DNA from: Gimesia sp.
GTDB lineage: Bacteria > Planctomycetota > Planctomycetia > Planctomycetales > Planctomycetaceae
Reading direction: 5' to 3'
Assembly: GCF_040219335.1 (NCBI RefSeq)
Contig: NZ_JAVJSQ010000021.1
Coordinates: 50,652 to 114,651 of the forward strand
Length of the DNA: 64,000 nucleotides
Part shown: positions 55,956-64,000 of the stretch, one piece after another
How the letters are laid out: the number at the start of each line of letters is the position of its first letter
Position numbering within the stretch: position 1 is the first letter of the stretch
Program-made: the position numbers and the translations under genes
The notes under the pieces: model-generated
What the model saw: only the letters and a program-made list of their open reading frames with translations
Told to the model about the DNA's origin: nothing
Database searches by the model: none

Positions 55956-56174
55956 TGCCTGGTCTTTGCCCGGCAGACGGAGTAATCCGTTTCCTGGATT
56001 ATCAGGCTCAGCGTTTCCGATTCGCAGGAAATTTCGCACTAGAATTCTCATATTTAGAACTGGATATTAGTTGCTTGCTTTCGCTTAAACAGGCTGTTAA
56101 TCTTATTCGCGTGGAGAGTGAGCAGATTACTTATTAGCATTTGGTACCGTGTTACGGTATCTACGGGTTCGTTC

Positions 56175-56819
56175 ATGTTCACTCGGCTCCTTTTAGCGAA
56201 ATATCATCACGCACGCAGGTGGATCGGCCTGTTTGTGTTGATTTCAATTGTGTCTTCGCTGGTGCCGCTCCCATTGAGTCTTTCTTCTCCCGTGGAAAAA
56301 GATCTTTCCACTCCTTTCCCCTGCCAGAATCGTCCTTGTGGCTGTCAATCTGCAAAACAGTGCTGGAAATCCTGTTGTTGCTTTACGAATCGTGAAAAAA
56401 TCGTCTGGGCCAAGGCAAATCGCGTCGAGGCTCCCGCTTATGTTGCTCAGGCTGCTAAGAAAGAAAGCAGGGAAACAGCCTGCAGTTCAGGGAGTTGTTG
56501 CTCTGAGAAGAAGCAGCATGCAGCGGATCTTCCGGTGCTCAATGAAAATCACCCTGGCTGCTGTACTTCGGCCAAGGCTGTTACAACTCAATCTGAAAAA
56601 ACAGCTGCAAGTAACACGGACAACGGTCCCGTGATTGGTCTGTATGCCCAGAAATGTCAGGGGCAGGGGACCTTCTGGAACAGCCTTCCCTGGGCGATCG
56701 TGCCTGGCTTACAGGCAGAAGTACTGGTCTTTGCTCCGGATATCTGGAACCCTTTCTACTCGGTGAAAGCGCCAGAGAAGGCGCTTGAGCCCCCCACACC
56801 TCCCCCACGCATCGTCTGA
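56175..56819 (+). CDS. Cys-rich membrane-anchored/exported protein
   Basis: 214 residues from the ATG at 56175; the frame opens at 56118, but the later start directly precedes the signal/anchor region (GLFVLISIVSSLVPLPL). Thirteen cysteines in clusters: a block of seven at CQNRPCGCQSAKQCW then CCC, a CSSGSCC block, and CC near PGCC, with Trp in WAKANRV. This pattern is shared by uncharacterised planctomycete proteins as far as I can recall. Candidate metal-binding or disulfide-rich envelope protein. It begins a plus-strand run of envelope genes that continues to 61.9 kb. Function unassigned. Confidence 0.55.
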   Translation: MFTRLLLAKYHHARRWIGLFVLISIVSSLVPLPLSLSSPVEKDLSTPFPCQNRPCGCQSAKQCWKSCCCFTNREKIVWAKANRVEAPAYVAQAAKKESRETACSSGSCCSEKKQHAADLPVLNENHPGCCTSAKAVTTQSEKTAASNTDNGPVIGLYAQKCQGQGTFWNSLPWAIVPGLQAEVLVFAPDIWNPFYSVKAPEKALEPPTPPPRIV

Positions 56820-57115
56820 GTCTGGTTCTCTGTCGAGTCCGAATCTTGCCTTCTGGTTCGTAACAGACAGTCGTTTTGCGCCTCGCTTTAAGTAGCAGAG
56901 AGCGTGCGGCTTGTGCTGGCGCGCTTACGGTGGGCATAGACTTACTCTCCACAAAGTTCGTTTTGATCTGCTGTGAGCGTGCTACCACTGGCCGCACTGC
57001 CTCCGCCTATCAGACTCGACATCCCGCTTTGGTATTCATTCTCAACTGGTTGTTCTGATGTAACAGATGTTCTCAGAACGAAGCAGAACGCTCTTTCTAC
57101 GTCCGGATATATCTA

Positions 57116-58144
57116 ATGAAAAAATGCTTTCAATATACCAATTCAGAACCGCAGACGATTCGTCGCGGCTTTACACTGATCGAACTACTCGTGGTCATTG
57201 CCATCATCGCAATCCTGATCGCCCTGCTGTTACCAGCAGTCCAACAAGCGCGGGAAGCGGCAAGACGTACGCAATGCAAGAACAACCTCAAGCAACTCGG
57301 ACTGGCATTACACAACCATCACGATGCTTTCCTGTATTTCCCTTCGCAACGCGATCAGGATGAAGCTCCCGTTGATCCCTCCCATCAGAGTTTTTACCGC
57401 TGGTCTCCATTGGCGATGCTGACTCCCTACCTGGATCAGTCCAATATCTATAATCAGCTCGATCTGAAGTCCCCCCTGTATCTCTACAGTTCTGGTCCCC
57501 CGCCTTCCGTGACGACGAATCCTGCGCTGTCTGGTGTTGTGAGTACGAAGGTTCCTGTATTTCTCTGTCCTTCGGATATTCACGAACGCGTCAGTAATAC
57601 CTGGGGAGCGACGAATTATGTCTTTTGTCAGGGTACGGGACAGGATGGCGGTGCTTATGAGGACACTGACGGAGCGTTTGCCATCGATTCTCGAACGAAG
57701 GCCCGCGATGTTACAGACGGACTGTCAAACACGGTATTCGTCTCCGAACACCTGATTGGAAGTGCTGCTTCCGATTCGACGCGGGGCGTGGCTAACAGCG
57801 GCTCCGAATGGAACCTGGCTTCTGTCTGGAATGCGTCTGCTACGGCCGTGGAAGATTCCTGGTGTCTTGATAACTCGGCGACAGTGACGTTTCAACGGGG
57901 AGAGAAATGGGCTGATGGTTCAGTTAATGATACCGGCTACAACCATTTCCGAAATCCCAATTCCCGTACCAATGACTGCTATTCACGCTATTCCTCTTCG
58001 AAAAGTGCCCGCAGTCGCCACGCTGGTGGGGTGAACGCCCTGCTGGGGGATGGCGCTGTGCGGTTTGTGAGTGAAAACATCAGCATTGAAATCTGGCAGG
58101 CCCTGGGCAGTGTTTCCGGGGGCGAAGTGATTGGTGAATTTTGA
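57116..58144 (+). CDS. DUF1559 pseudopilin-like protein
   Basis: 342 residues. The prepilin-type N-terminus ([19 protein letters not shown]) has the Gly-Phe processing site for prepilin peptidase and the hydrophobic helix that enters type II/IV-like assembly. The conserved block [17 protein letters not shown] follows. The C-terminal [19 protein letters not shown] is the H-x9-DG motif of planctomycete DUF1559 proteins. Planctomycetes have many such paralogues, thought to be exported or assembled pseudopilins of unknown role. It lies about 300 bp after the Cys-rich gene and 74 bp before a propeller gene. Confidence 0.87.
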   Translation: MKKCFQYTNSEPQTIRRGFTLIELLVVIAIIAILIALLLPAVQQAREAARRTQCKNNLKQLGLALHNHHDAFLYFPSQRDQDEAPVDPSHQSFYRWSPLAMLTPYLDQSNIYNQLDLKSPLYLYSSGPPPSVTTNPALSGVVSTKVPVFLCPSDIHERVSNTWGATNYVFCQGTGQDGGAYEDTDGAFAIDSRTKARDVTDGLSNTVFVSEHLIGSAASDSTRGVANSGSEWNLASVWNASATAVEDSWCLDNSATVTFQRGEKWADGSVNDTGYNHFRNPNSRTNDCYSRYSSSKSARSRHAGGVNALLGDGAVRFVSENISIEIWQALGSVSGGEVIGEF

Positions 58145-58217
58145 CAGACATCCCGTGTGCAGGGGACGATCGCTCCCGCAAGACGTCCCTTGACTTATTG
58201 ATACAGGAAATCAAATT

Positions 58218-59570
58218 ATGAGACTTCAAATTGTACTTACGTTGTTATTGTTGTTTTCCTCGGCACTCTCAGCCCAGGATCGCTGGCCAGGATTTCTGGG
58301 CGTGGGGGCCAGCAGCATCTCAGCATCATCGATTCCCACGGAATGGGCGCCCGATAAAAATCTGGCATGGCAGGTTGCGATTCCCGGTTATGGACAGTCC
58401 AGCCCCGTCATCTGGGGAGAGCGGGTTTTTGTGACATCTGTTGAGGGGGAAAATAAAGAGATCCTGCACGTGGTGTGTTATTCACTGCGTACAGGCAAGC
58501 TGCTCTGGAAGCATTCTCAATCATCAACTTTTCCCGAGAAAAACAGTGTCTACATCAGTCGGGCTGCACCGACGCCTGTGGTTGATGCAGATGGAATCTA
58601 TGCGTATTTTGAAAGTGGTGATATCGTTTCGCTGACACATACCGGACAACACAACTGGTCTGTCTCATTGAAGGAACGTTTTGGCGCTCCTCAGAATAAA
58701 TTTGGTCTGGCAGCCTCCCCGGTCCAGTTAAAAGACCGGTTGATGATTCTGATCGATGATGAAGGCCCCTCCTGTCTGACTGCGATCAGTAAAGCTGATG
58801 GTAAGACTCTGTGGAAAACGAATCGCAAAAGTCGGGTCAGCTGGAGTTCTCCCATGCTGGTTCCCTTCGACGATTCGGTTCAGGTGGTCTGCAGTTCCGC
58901 GGGGAGTCTGGATGGATACGATCCTCAGAGTGGAAAGTTGTTATGGAGTTTTAACAAAGTGGGGGGGAATGACAAGACAACTCCGCTACCTGTCGGGCAG
59001 GGGGCGTTCCTGGTGGGGGCCTCACCTGGACGCTCAGGAGAAAATAACGATTTGGCGAAAAAGTCCAATGGACTCTTTGTCGTAAAGCAGAGTGGTAAGG
59101 AGTGGATTCCCCAATATGGCTGGACGAACCCCGGTCCCGTTCCTTCCTGGGCATCGCCGATGATGTATCGTGGATATGCGTACTGGGTCAATCGTGTGGG
59201 AGTGGTATATTGCCTGGACATTAACAATGGACAGGTGGCTTATACGGAACGGCTGAAGCAATCCTGCTGGGCGACTCCTGTAGGGGTGGGAGATGATGTT
59301 TACTTTTTTGGTAAAGACGGGATCACCACAGTTCTCAAATCTGGAGCCACGTTTGAAGTTGTCGCAGAAAACAGACTGTGGACAGACGATGCGCCTCCTG
59401 TAAATCAGGTACCTTCCGCTGAAGAAGAATCAGAGGACCGCCGCCGTTCCGCGGCCCTGTTTGCCCGACCGACTGTCTATGGCGTCGCGCTAGTGAAGGA
59501 CTATCTGGTACTCAGGACAGGCAGTCAGCTGTTCTGTATTCAATCACCGCTTTTAGCCTCATTAGATTGA
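58218..59570 (+). CDS. Secreted PQQ-like beta-propeller protein
   Basis: 450 residues with a signal peptide (MRLQIVLTLLLLFSSALSAQ). Repeated blades of the quinoprotein-dehydrogenase-like type, for example AYWVNRVGVVYCLDINNGQV, and GKLLWSFNKVGG or GKTLWKTNRK-like W/G blocks, form an eight-bladed-type propeller. The catalytic PQQ-site residues of true dehydrogenases are not evident; such planctomycete proteins are often outer-membrane assembly factor (BamB)-like or of unknown function. Probably co-transcribed with the upstream DUF1559 gene. Confidence 0.78.
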   Translation: MRLQIVLTLLLLFSSALSAQDRWPGFLGVGASSISASSIPTEWAPDKNLAWQVAIPGYGQSSPVIWGERVFVTSVEGENKEILHVVCYSLRTGKLLWKHSQSSTFPEKNSVYISRAAPTPVVDADGIYAYFESGDIVSLTHTGQHNWSVSLKERFGAPQNKFGLAASPVQLKDRLMILIDDEGPSCLTAISKADGKTLWKTNRKSRVSWSSPMLVPFDDSVQVVCSSAGSLDGYDPQSGKLLWSFNKVGGNDKTTPLPVGQGAFLVGASPGRSGENNDLAKKSNGLFVVKQSGKEWIPQYGWTNPGPVPSWASPMMYRGYAYWVNRVGVVYCLDINNGQVAYTERLKQSCWATPVGVGDDVYFFGKDGITTVLKSGATFEVVAENRLWTDDAPPVNQVPSAEEESEDRRRSAALFARPTVYGVALVKDYLVLRTGSQLFCIQSPLLASLD

Positions 59571-59755
59571 TCGTGGGAATATCAATCGGGACGCCAGCAG
59601 TCTCAGGTTCATGATCAGTTCGGACTGGTAGAAGTGAAGGTTCGAATCAGGACTGAAGTACCACCGTCAAGATTGTAACAACATGCTGGCGCCGATAGTC
59701 ACGTCAATAAAAACTCTTTCCTGAAGATCTGAACCAATCAAATGGCGCTTGTGAA

Positions 59756-60616
59756 ATGACAAAAAAGAAAAAAAGTTCCCCCGGGAAAAAAATGAAGAAT
59801 CCAGCGACCAAAGTGAAACGAAGTCTTGGTACAGAACTCTTTCTGGGATTTCTGGGCTGCGTGGCTTTGTTCTATATCCTGATTATCGTCTATCACTTTT
59901 CCACACCCATGCAGCGGGCAGAGGCAACAGAGCCGGACTGGCTGGAGCAGTGCCGGCTGTTCTGTGCTGAATATGGGCTTGTCTCTACGGGAGATATCAA
60001 AAAAGATGCAGAGGCTTACCTGGAAGTAACAAACAGGGAAACGCTGTCTGCGTCATTGAACGAGATTCTGTCTGATTCTCAATTTGACAAAGCGGAAACA
60101 CAACAACATCCATTTCTGCATCGACAGGGGACCGACTTCATTTTACCGGATGTGGAAGGGCAAGCGGTATCACTGGAGTCCTTCAGGCTCAAGAAACCTG
60201 TCATTTTAGTTTTCTACTATGGCTATTACTGCAGTCACTGTGTCGCTCAACTGTTTGCTCTGGAAAAAGACCTCGCGTATTTCCATGAGATGGGGGCCGA
60301 GGTGATTGCAATCAGTGCTGATTCGAGTGAGTCCACGCAAGAGAAGTTTGGAAAATATGGGAGTTTCAGCTTTCCCGTCTTATCCGATCATGATTATCGA
60401 ATTTCAGAAGCATGGGGTGTTTACACCCGCCCCTCTCAGGAGCAGGCCGCAGATTTATTGCATGGAACGTTCGTCATCAACCAGGCAGGTGAAGTGGTCT
60501 TTGCAAATCGTGGCCATCAGCCATTTGTGGATAACAAATCGCTTCTCCACTGGCTGGCAGAACTCAAGCGGGAATCAGCAACCCAGGTCGCCGATACCTC
60601 TGGTGATGCTACATGA
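59756..60616 (+). CDS. Membrane-anchored redoxin (AhpC/TSA-like) protein
   Basis: 286 residues. Lys-rich N-terminus, one transmembrane helix (about 28-50), and a thioredoxin-like redoxin domain at about 120-275 with GYYCSHC, active-site Cys159 and Cys162. The phrase DVEGQAVSLESFRLKKPVIL and the HGTFVINQAGEVVF strand are typical of the peroxiredoxin/TlpA group. The domain faces the periplasmic side, so it may reduce disulfides or peroxides of envelope proteins, in keeping with the disulfide-capable Cys-rich protein upstream in the same run. The CxxC resembles TlpA more than a classical peroxiredoxin TxxC site. Confidence 0.82.
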   Translation: MTKKKKSSPGKKMKNPATKVKRSLGTELFLGFLGCVALFYILIIVYHFSTPMQRAEATEPDWLEQCRLFCAEYGLVSTGDIKKDAEAYLEVTNRETLSASLNEILSDSQFDKAETQQHPFLHRQGTDFILPDVEGQAVSLESFRLKKPVILVFYYGYYCSHCVAQLFALEKDLAYFHEMGAEVIAISADSSESTQEKFGKYGSFSFPVLSDHDYRISEAWGVYTRPSQEQAADLLHGTFVINQAGEVVFANRGHQPFVDNKSLLHWLAELKRESATQVADTSGDAT

Positions 60617-60718
60617 CAGAGGCGACGAGACTGAAACCGGTTGTTTCTTTCTGTCTTTTGAAGTGATTAATCAGTCTCCAATCAAACTCCAGATAAACTG
60701 TGGCAAGGAAAACTGGAA

Positions 60719-61777
60719 ATGAAAAATTCCCCTACTTACGGCAACGTAACCGTACGAGGATTTACACTTATTGAACTACTGGTGGTGATTGCCATCATTG
60801 CGATTCTGATTGCGCTTCTGCTGCCCGCTGTGCAACAGGCGCGTGAAGCGGCCCGGCGTGCGCAATGTAAAAACAACCTGAAACAACTGGTGCTGGCAAT
60901 GCATAATTATGAAAGTGCCTATACCCGTCTGCCCAGCGGTGGTAACGGTGGAGGCAGCACTATGGCCAGCAGTGATGCTTTTTCGGTGCATGCCCGTCTG
61001 TTGCCGTTTGTGGAACAGGCAAATGCACAGAACGAACTGGATTTCAACCTGCCCGTGCTGAACGGCAGCCCGCCTGCATTTCACAATCCTGCTTCTAAGA
61101 TCCTGATTTCCTTTTTCATGTGTCCCAGTGACAGCGCGCCACAAACGGCGGAAGTTATGTTCGGGTCGATGTCGTTTGGGACCGGGTTGGCAGGAACCAA
61201 CTATGTCGGGAATACCGGAACCGGCATTTCAGGTGGAGGAAAAGAGTATTACGATCCTGCTTTTCCCACAGATGGTATCTTTTATTTTGACAGCAGTACA
61301 CGCTTTGCAGATATCACCGATGGGACAACCAATACGATGATTATGGCAGAAGCACTGCGTGGTCCCGGCAGTGACCTGTCTGCGACTCCTTTATCGGGAC
61401 TGCAGAAACCATATCGTGTCGCCGCCAATCTGAGTTCGGGGCGATCTCGAAATGGTACTGCCCCGGGGGGAGTTTCTCCTATGTTCAGTGAATCCGACAT
61501 TCAGTCTGCTACGAGCTGGAGGGGAGATCGAGGGTTTCCCTGGATCTGGGGTCAGGCGAGCGCAACGCTGTTCAACACATATTTGGGGCCCAACGCACAT
61601 CTACCCGATGCATTTGCACACAGTCGAGGCTGGTTCGCAGCGCGCAGCCTGCATCCTGGCGGCGTGAATATCGGTCTCGCGGATGGATCGGTCCGCTTTG
61701 TCAGTGAAAATATCAACCTTGACCTCTGGCGCGGTCTGTCCACGCGCGGGGGAGGAGAGGTTCTTGGCAATTTTTAA
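60719..61777 (+). CDS. DUF1559 pseudopilin-like protein (second copy)
   Basis: 352 residues. The prepilin-like N-terminus [18 protein letters not shown] and [17 protein letters not shown] are almost identical in protein to the paralogue at 57.1 kb, but synonymous positions differ, so they are old duplicates kept by selection on the N-terminus. C-terminal [19 protein letters not shown] is the H-x9-DG motif. AAGGAAAACTGGAAATG provides a ribosome binding site. It is followed closely by a 31-codon membrane peptide frame. Confidence 0.88.
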   Translation: MKNSPTYGNVTVRGFTLIELLVVIAIIAILIALLLPAVQQAREAARRAQCKNNLKQLVLAMHNYESAYTRLPSGGNGGGSTMASSDAFSVHARLLPFVEQANAQNELDFNLPVLNGSPPAFHNPASKILISFFMCPSDSAPQTAEVMFGSMSFGTGLAGTNYVGNTGTGISGGGKEYYDPAFPTDGIFYFDSSTRFADITDGTTNTMIMAEALRGPGSDLSATPLSGLQKPYRVAANLSSGRSRNGTAPGGVSPMFSESDIQSATSWRGDRGFPWIWGQASATLFNTYLGPNAHLPDAFAHSRGWFAARSLHPGGVNIGLADGSVRFVSENINLDLWRGLSTRGGGEVLGNF

Positions 61778-61803
61778 TTCAGTCATCCGGGCGAGGTTTT
61801 AAA

Positions 61804-61899
61804 ATGAATCACAACAAAAACAGAAGATCAAAACATAGATATAGGCTGACTTTCATCTCGATGGGAATTGTCATCAGCATGTTGATTGTCTGTTATTGA
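61804..61899 (+). CDS. Possible small membrane peptide
   Basis: 31 codons. A Lys/Arg/His/Asn-rich N-terminus is followed by a hydrophobic segment (LTFISMGIVISMLIVCY), so one membrane span with inside-positive polarity is predicted. A GGGCGAGG ribosome-binding-like stretch is about 10 nt upstream, and the frame begins 26 nt after the DUF1559 stop. Small size means a chance frame cannot be excluded. Confidence 0.45.
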   Translation: MNHNKNRRSKHRYRLTFISMGIVISMLIVCY

Positions 61900-62007
61900 A
61901 ATCACGGCAGTTTGGTATTGTTCGATCCAGATCGTACGTGACTCAGTCATGCTTCACTGGTATTGGGATGTATTTGATCTTCGGTAACAAGGAACGGCGT
62001 GCCACGA

Positions 62008-63333
62008 TCATTTAGTGATTTTTATCCTGGAGAGTACGGTCCAGCCATCGACCACCGGTAGATCGTTGGCAAATCTGACCGCAGGACGGTTCTGCCACGG
62101 GTCCCGGATACCAAGCGCCATTCGATATTCTCCGGGCTGTACGTCGAAGGAAACGTTCGCCGACTCCGAGAACTCACCCGGTTGCCAACCTCTCACGTCC
62201 CAATTCGTTTTCTTACTCATGATGATCTCACCTGACGAATCAAGCAGAGCCAACTCGACCGCCCAGGGATAGTAGAAGGGCGCGACCCCGTTGTTTTGCC
62301 CTTTGAGAGAAATCTTGATGGCGCTGTTGGCTTCAGCCACTCTCGTATGACTTAATTCAGTCAGTTGGAACTCGTATCCCATCTTTCGTATGAGCGCCTG
62401 ACTGCGCTCCAGGAATTCTTCACTGTCTGATCGTTCCAATGCCGGGCAGTACGGCCCAATCCACGAAAAATGGGCTCGCTCCAGCATGGTCAGCGTCGTG
62501 TTGTATTGACTGCCAAGCCATTGTTTTGCTTTATTCGGGACCATCTCGCCGCCAATGACGGCCTGCTTCCAGTTGTTGACTCTCCCGGACGATCTGACTC
62601 CCGACAGGAAACTCCAGTCTTTACCATTGTCGGTGTCCTCGGGAAACATGTCGTCGTGAAATCCGATCCACGACTGCTGACCGGCGTAATCACGGGCGTA
62701 GCGAACCATCAATGACTTGTCAGGAAACGCCTTTCGGTAAGCGTCGATGATCCGTCTTTCTGTTGCGGCCGTAGCGTAGAGTTCCTCACGCGGCCACGTA
62801 TGCCATTCTCCCCAAAATCCGAGCAGACCTAGTTGAATGAATCCGATGCGTGGATGCTTGTTGTACCGTTTACCAAGCGCCTCGATAAGTCGCTCCATGG
62901 CTGTGATCATTCTGGGATCGTTATAGTCTGGAGAGAGTCCGCCGCCATGTGCCTTGTACGGCGTCTCCTTGACTCCAGCTTCTCGGATCCAGACTGGCAA
63001 TCCTGACGGTAACGAGGGATAGTCGATGTAAACACGAAAAATGATATGCTTGCCTTTGGCTGCCTCCACATTCCATGATTTCTCCCAGGCATCGAAGCGA
63101 TAGTTCCCCGGGGTTGGTTCAAGTTCACTCCACGGGACGTACAGAAAGACCATCGAGTACGGTTGGCGTATTGTCCCCGCGTCTGTGTACGGGCACCATC
63201 CTTTCAGCGGATTGTCGAGCGGTCCCGGTTGCGGCAGTGGCCTGACAACCATTTCTTCGGCGTTAAGGCAGACGGAGCCCATTAATAAGAGCAAGACCGA
63301 TGAAGTGATTGCCGTGATCAATCTATGTTGCAT
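62008..63333 (-). CDS. Secreted DUF4832/DUF4874-type glycosidase-like protein
   Basis: 441 residues. A signal peptide (hydrophobic stretch ending VCLNAEE) is followed by a beta/alpha-barrel-like segment: FLYVPWSELEPTPGNYRF, IIFRVYIDYPS and LGLLGFWGEWHTW, where the Glu in GEW lies at the position of a catalytic acid in related barrel glycosidases. The C-terminal third is a beta-sandwich of the DUF4832 type (PFYYPWAVELALLDSSG). Predicted extracellular polysaccharide-active enzyme; substrate unknown. Convergent with the plus-strand envelope run. Confidence 0.72.
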   Translation of the reverse strand: MQHRLITAITSSVLLLLMGSVCLNAEEMVVRPLPQPGPLDNPLKGWCPYTDAGTIRQPYSMVFLYVPWSELEPTPGNYRFDAWEKSWNVEAAKGKHIIFRVYIDYPSLPSGLPVWIREAGVKETPYKAHGGGLSPDYNDPRMITAMERLIEALGKRYNKHPRIGFIQLGLLGFWGEWHTWPREELYATAATERRIIDAYRKAFPDKSLMVRYARDYAGQQSWIGFHDDMFPEDTDNGKDWSFLSGVRSSGRVNNWKQAVIGGEMVPNKAKQWLGSQYNTTLTMLERAHFSWIGPYCPALERSDSEEFLERSQALIRKMGYEFQLTELSHTRVAEANSAIKISLKGQNNGVAPFYYPWAVELALLDSSGEIIMSKKTNWDVRGWQPGEFSESANVSFDVQPGEYRMALGIRDPWQNRPAVRFANDLPVVDGWTVLSRIKITK

Positions 63334-63747
63334 AAATCCAAGATTTCCTCTGCAGGGGATTCAATATGAAGCCGGAACTGCTCCAGACCCATTTCGAGTG
63401 CCAGTTTAACATCGCCGCCACCTCTGAGTCTATCGCCTGATAAATTATATGGCGTTTGCTTGCCGTAGCTGCAGATGCGAAACGCAGCAGTGCTGTATCA
63501 AACGGCCCTGGAGACGACGCCGATTCAAGATTGTGATTTCCCGTTAACCGGGAATGAAGGCCGTCTACTCCCTTTATAACTGGCAATAGTCCCTGTGCAG
63601 CTTAGAAATATTCATCTTTAGAATCACAGTACTCTCAATAAAATAGTGCAATCCAGATCGTCTCTTGAACCCGCACCTGTCAAGTATCGATCGGAAACCT
63701 GATTTCGTCACGATGACTGACAGTGTCCCGCTGTGTTGAGTTTATGA
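63334..63747. other. Intergenic region right of the glycosidase gene
   Basis: About 0.4 kb upstream of the minus-strand glycosidase gene, presumably carrying its promoter. An 87-codon minus-strand frame (63323-63586) overlaps its start and has no recognisable product. Nothing else was seen before repeat A. Confidence 0.4.
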
Positions 63748-64000
63748 TTTTGTGAAACGGCGTGGGGGAGTCAAGTGGAATGGGTGTGTTGACCTGCTCT
63801 GAGTGTGCAGTGAAGAGGCTTGAGTCTGTTGTGAATTGCTCTGAACATGCTGCGAAATGATTTGAAAATTTACGAGACATCGAGAACCGGTTCATTTTGT
63901 TCCGGTGAAAAGCGGGAAAAATCGATGGCGATTCAGGTGCTTCTGAGTCACAAGTGGGACAGGTTCCAGTGCACACTTCATCCGCCTCGCGCGCGAAGCA
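63748..64000. repeat. Long intergenic repeat A, copy 2 (cut by the window end)
   Basis: Aligns with 1836-2090 from TTTTGTGAA through CGCGCGAAGCA, same orientation, with scattered substitutions and about one indel. The sequence continues beyond the window, so the right boundary is unknown. Confidence 0.75.

Noticed and set aside
55955..56137. 60-codon plus-strand frame before the Cys-rich gene
   Set aside because: No family resemblance and begins at the edge of repeat B; likely spurious.
58145..58200. Inverted repeat GGGACG/CGTCCC after the first DUF1559 gene as a terminator
   Set aside because: Only six base pairs around a 15-nt loop and no real T run; too weak to list.
63323..63586. 87-codon minus-strand frame overlapping the start of the DUF4832-like gene
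   Set aside because: No recognisable domain, no ribosome binding site, and overlaps the better-supported gene's start; treated as chance.

Overview
The window looks like a chromosomal segment of a planctomycete, closest in character to Gimesia/Planctomyces-type organisms. The evidence is a set of families largely confined to or greatly expanded in that phylum: paired DUF1552 and DUF1592/1588-type cytochrome proteins, two DUF1559 pseudopilin-like proteins, a giant surface protein with the planctomycete LEDRTML-type N-terminus, an ECF sigma factor coupled to a WD40 Ser/Thr kinase, a sulfatase and secreted sugar-active enzymes. No rRNA, tRNA or CRISPR array was recognised.

Layout. 0.2-1.6 kb: CPA1 Na+/H+ antiporter (-). 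1.8-2.1 kb: long intergenic repeat (family A). 2.7-13.6 kb: 3628-residue secreted protein with a metzincin motif at each end. 13.7-16.4 kb: secreted glycosidase-like protein, of which a decayed copy lies at 44.5-45.25 kb. 16.6-21.3 kb: 1.5-kres Sel1-repeat protein (-). 21.6-25.1 kb: DUF1552/DUF1592 pair (-), divergent from a sulfatase (25.4-26.8 kb). 27.45-37.0 kb: apparent operon of PspA, ECF sigma factor, WD40 Ser/Thr kinase and membrane-anchored WD40 protein, closed by a clear terminator. 37.6-44.4 kb: a lanthipeptide gene cluster. 45.4-48.1 kb: PEP carboxylase. 48.2-49.4 kb: divergent azoreductase/HxlR pair. 49.6-52.4 kb: convergent sialidase-like and cupin genes. 52.7-55.95 kb: a second repeat (family B) apparently interrupted by about 3 kb carrying a core-deleted DabA-like gene and a transposase remnant. 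56.2-61.9 kb: plus-strand run of envelope genes (Cys-rich protein, two DUF1559 proteins, PQQ-like propeller, anchored redoxin, a 31-residue membrane peptide). 62.0-63.3 kb: DUF4832-like glycosidase. 63.75 kb to the end: second long copy of repeat A.

Most notable system: the cluster at 37.6-44.4 kb encodes a 72-residue Cys-containing precursor, a lyase-kinase-cyclase lanthipeptide synthetase that keeps all three zinc ligands in its cyclase (class IV, LanL-like), a phytanoyl-CoA-dioxygenase-family Fe(II)/2-oxoglutarate oxygenase, an unrecognised 561-residue protein with weak glycosyltransferase-like features, and a cytochrome P450. Three of its four junctions overlap (TAATG, ATGA and a 14-nt overlap), which indicates co-expression. 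A class IV lanthipeptide with two different oxidative tailoring enzymes in a planctomycete would be an unusual natural-product pathway. Function is inferred from motifs only.
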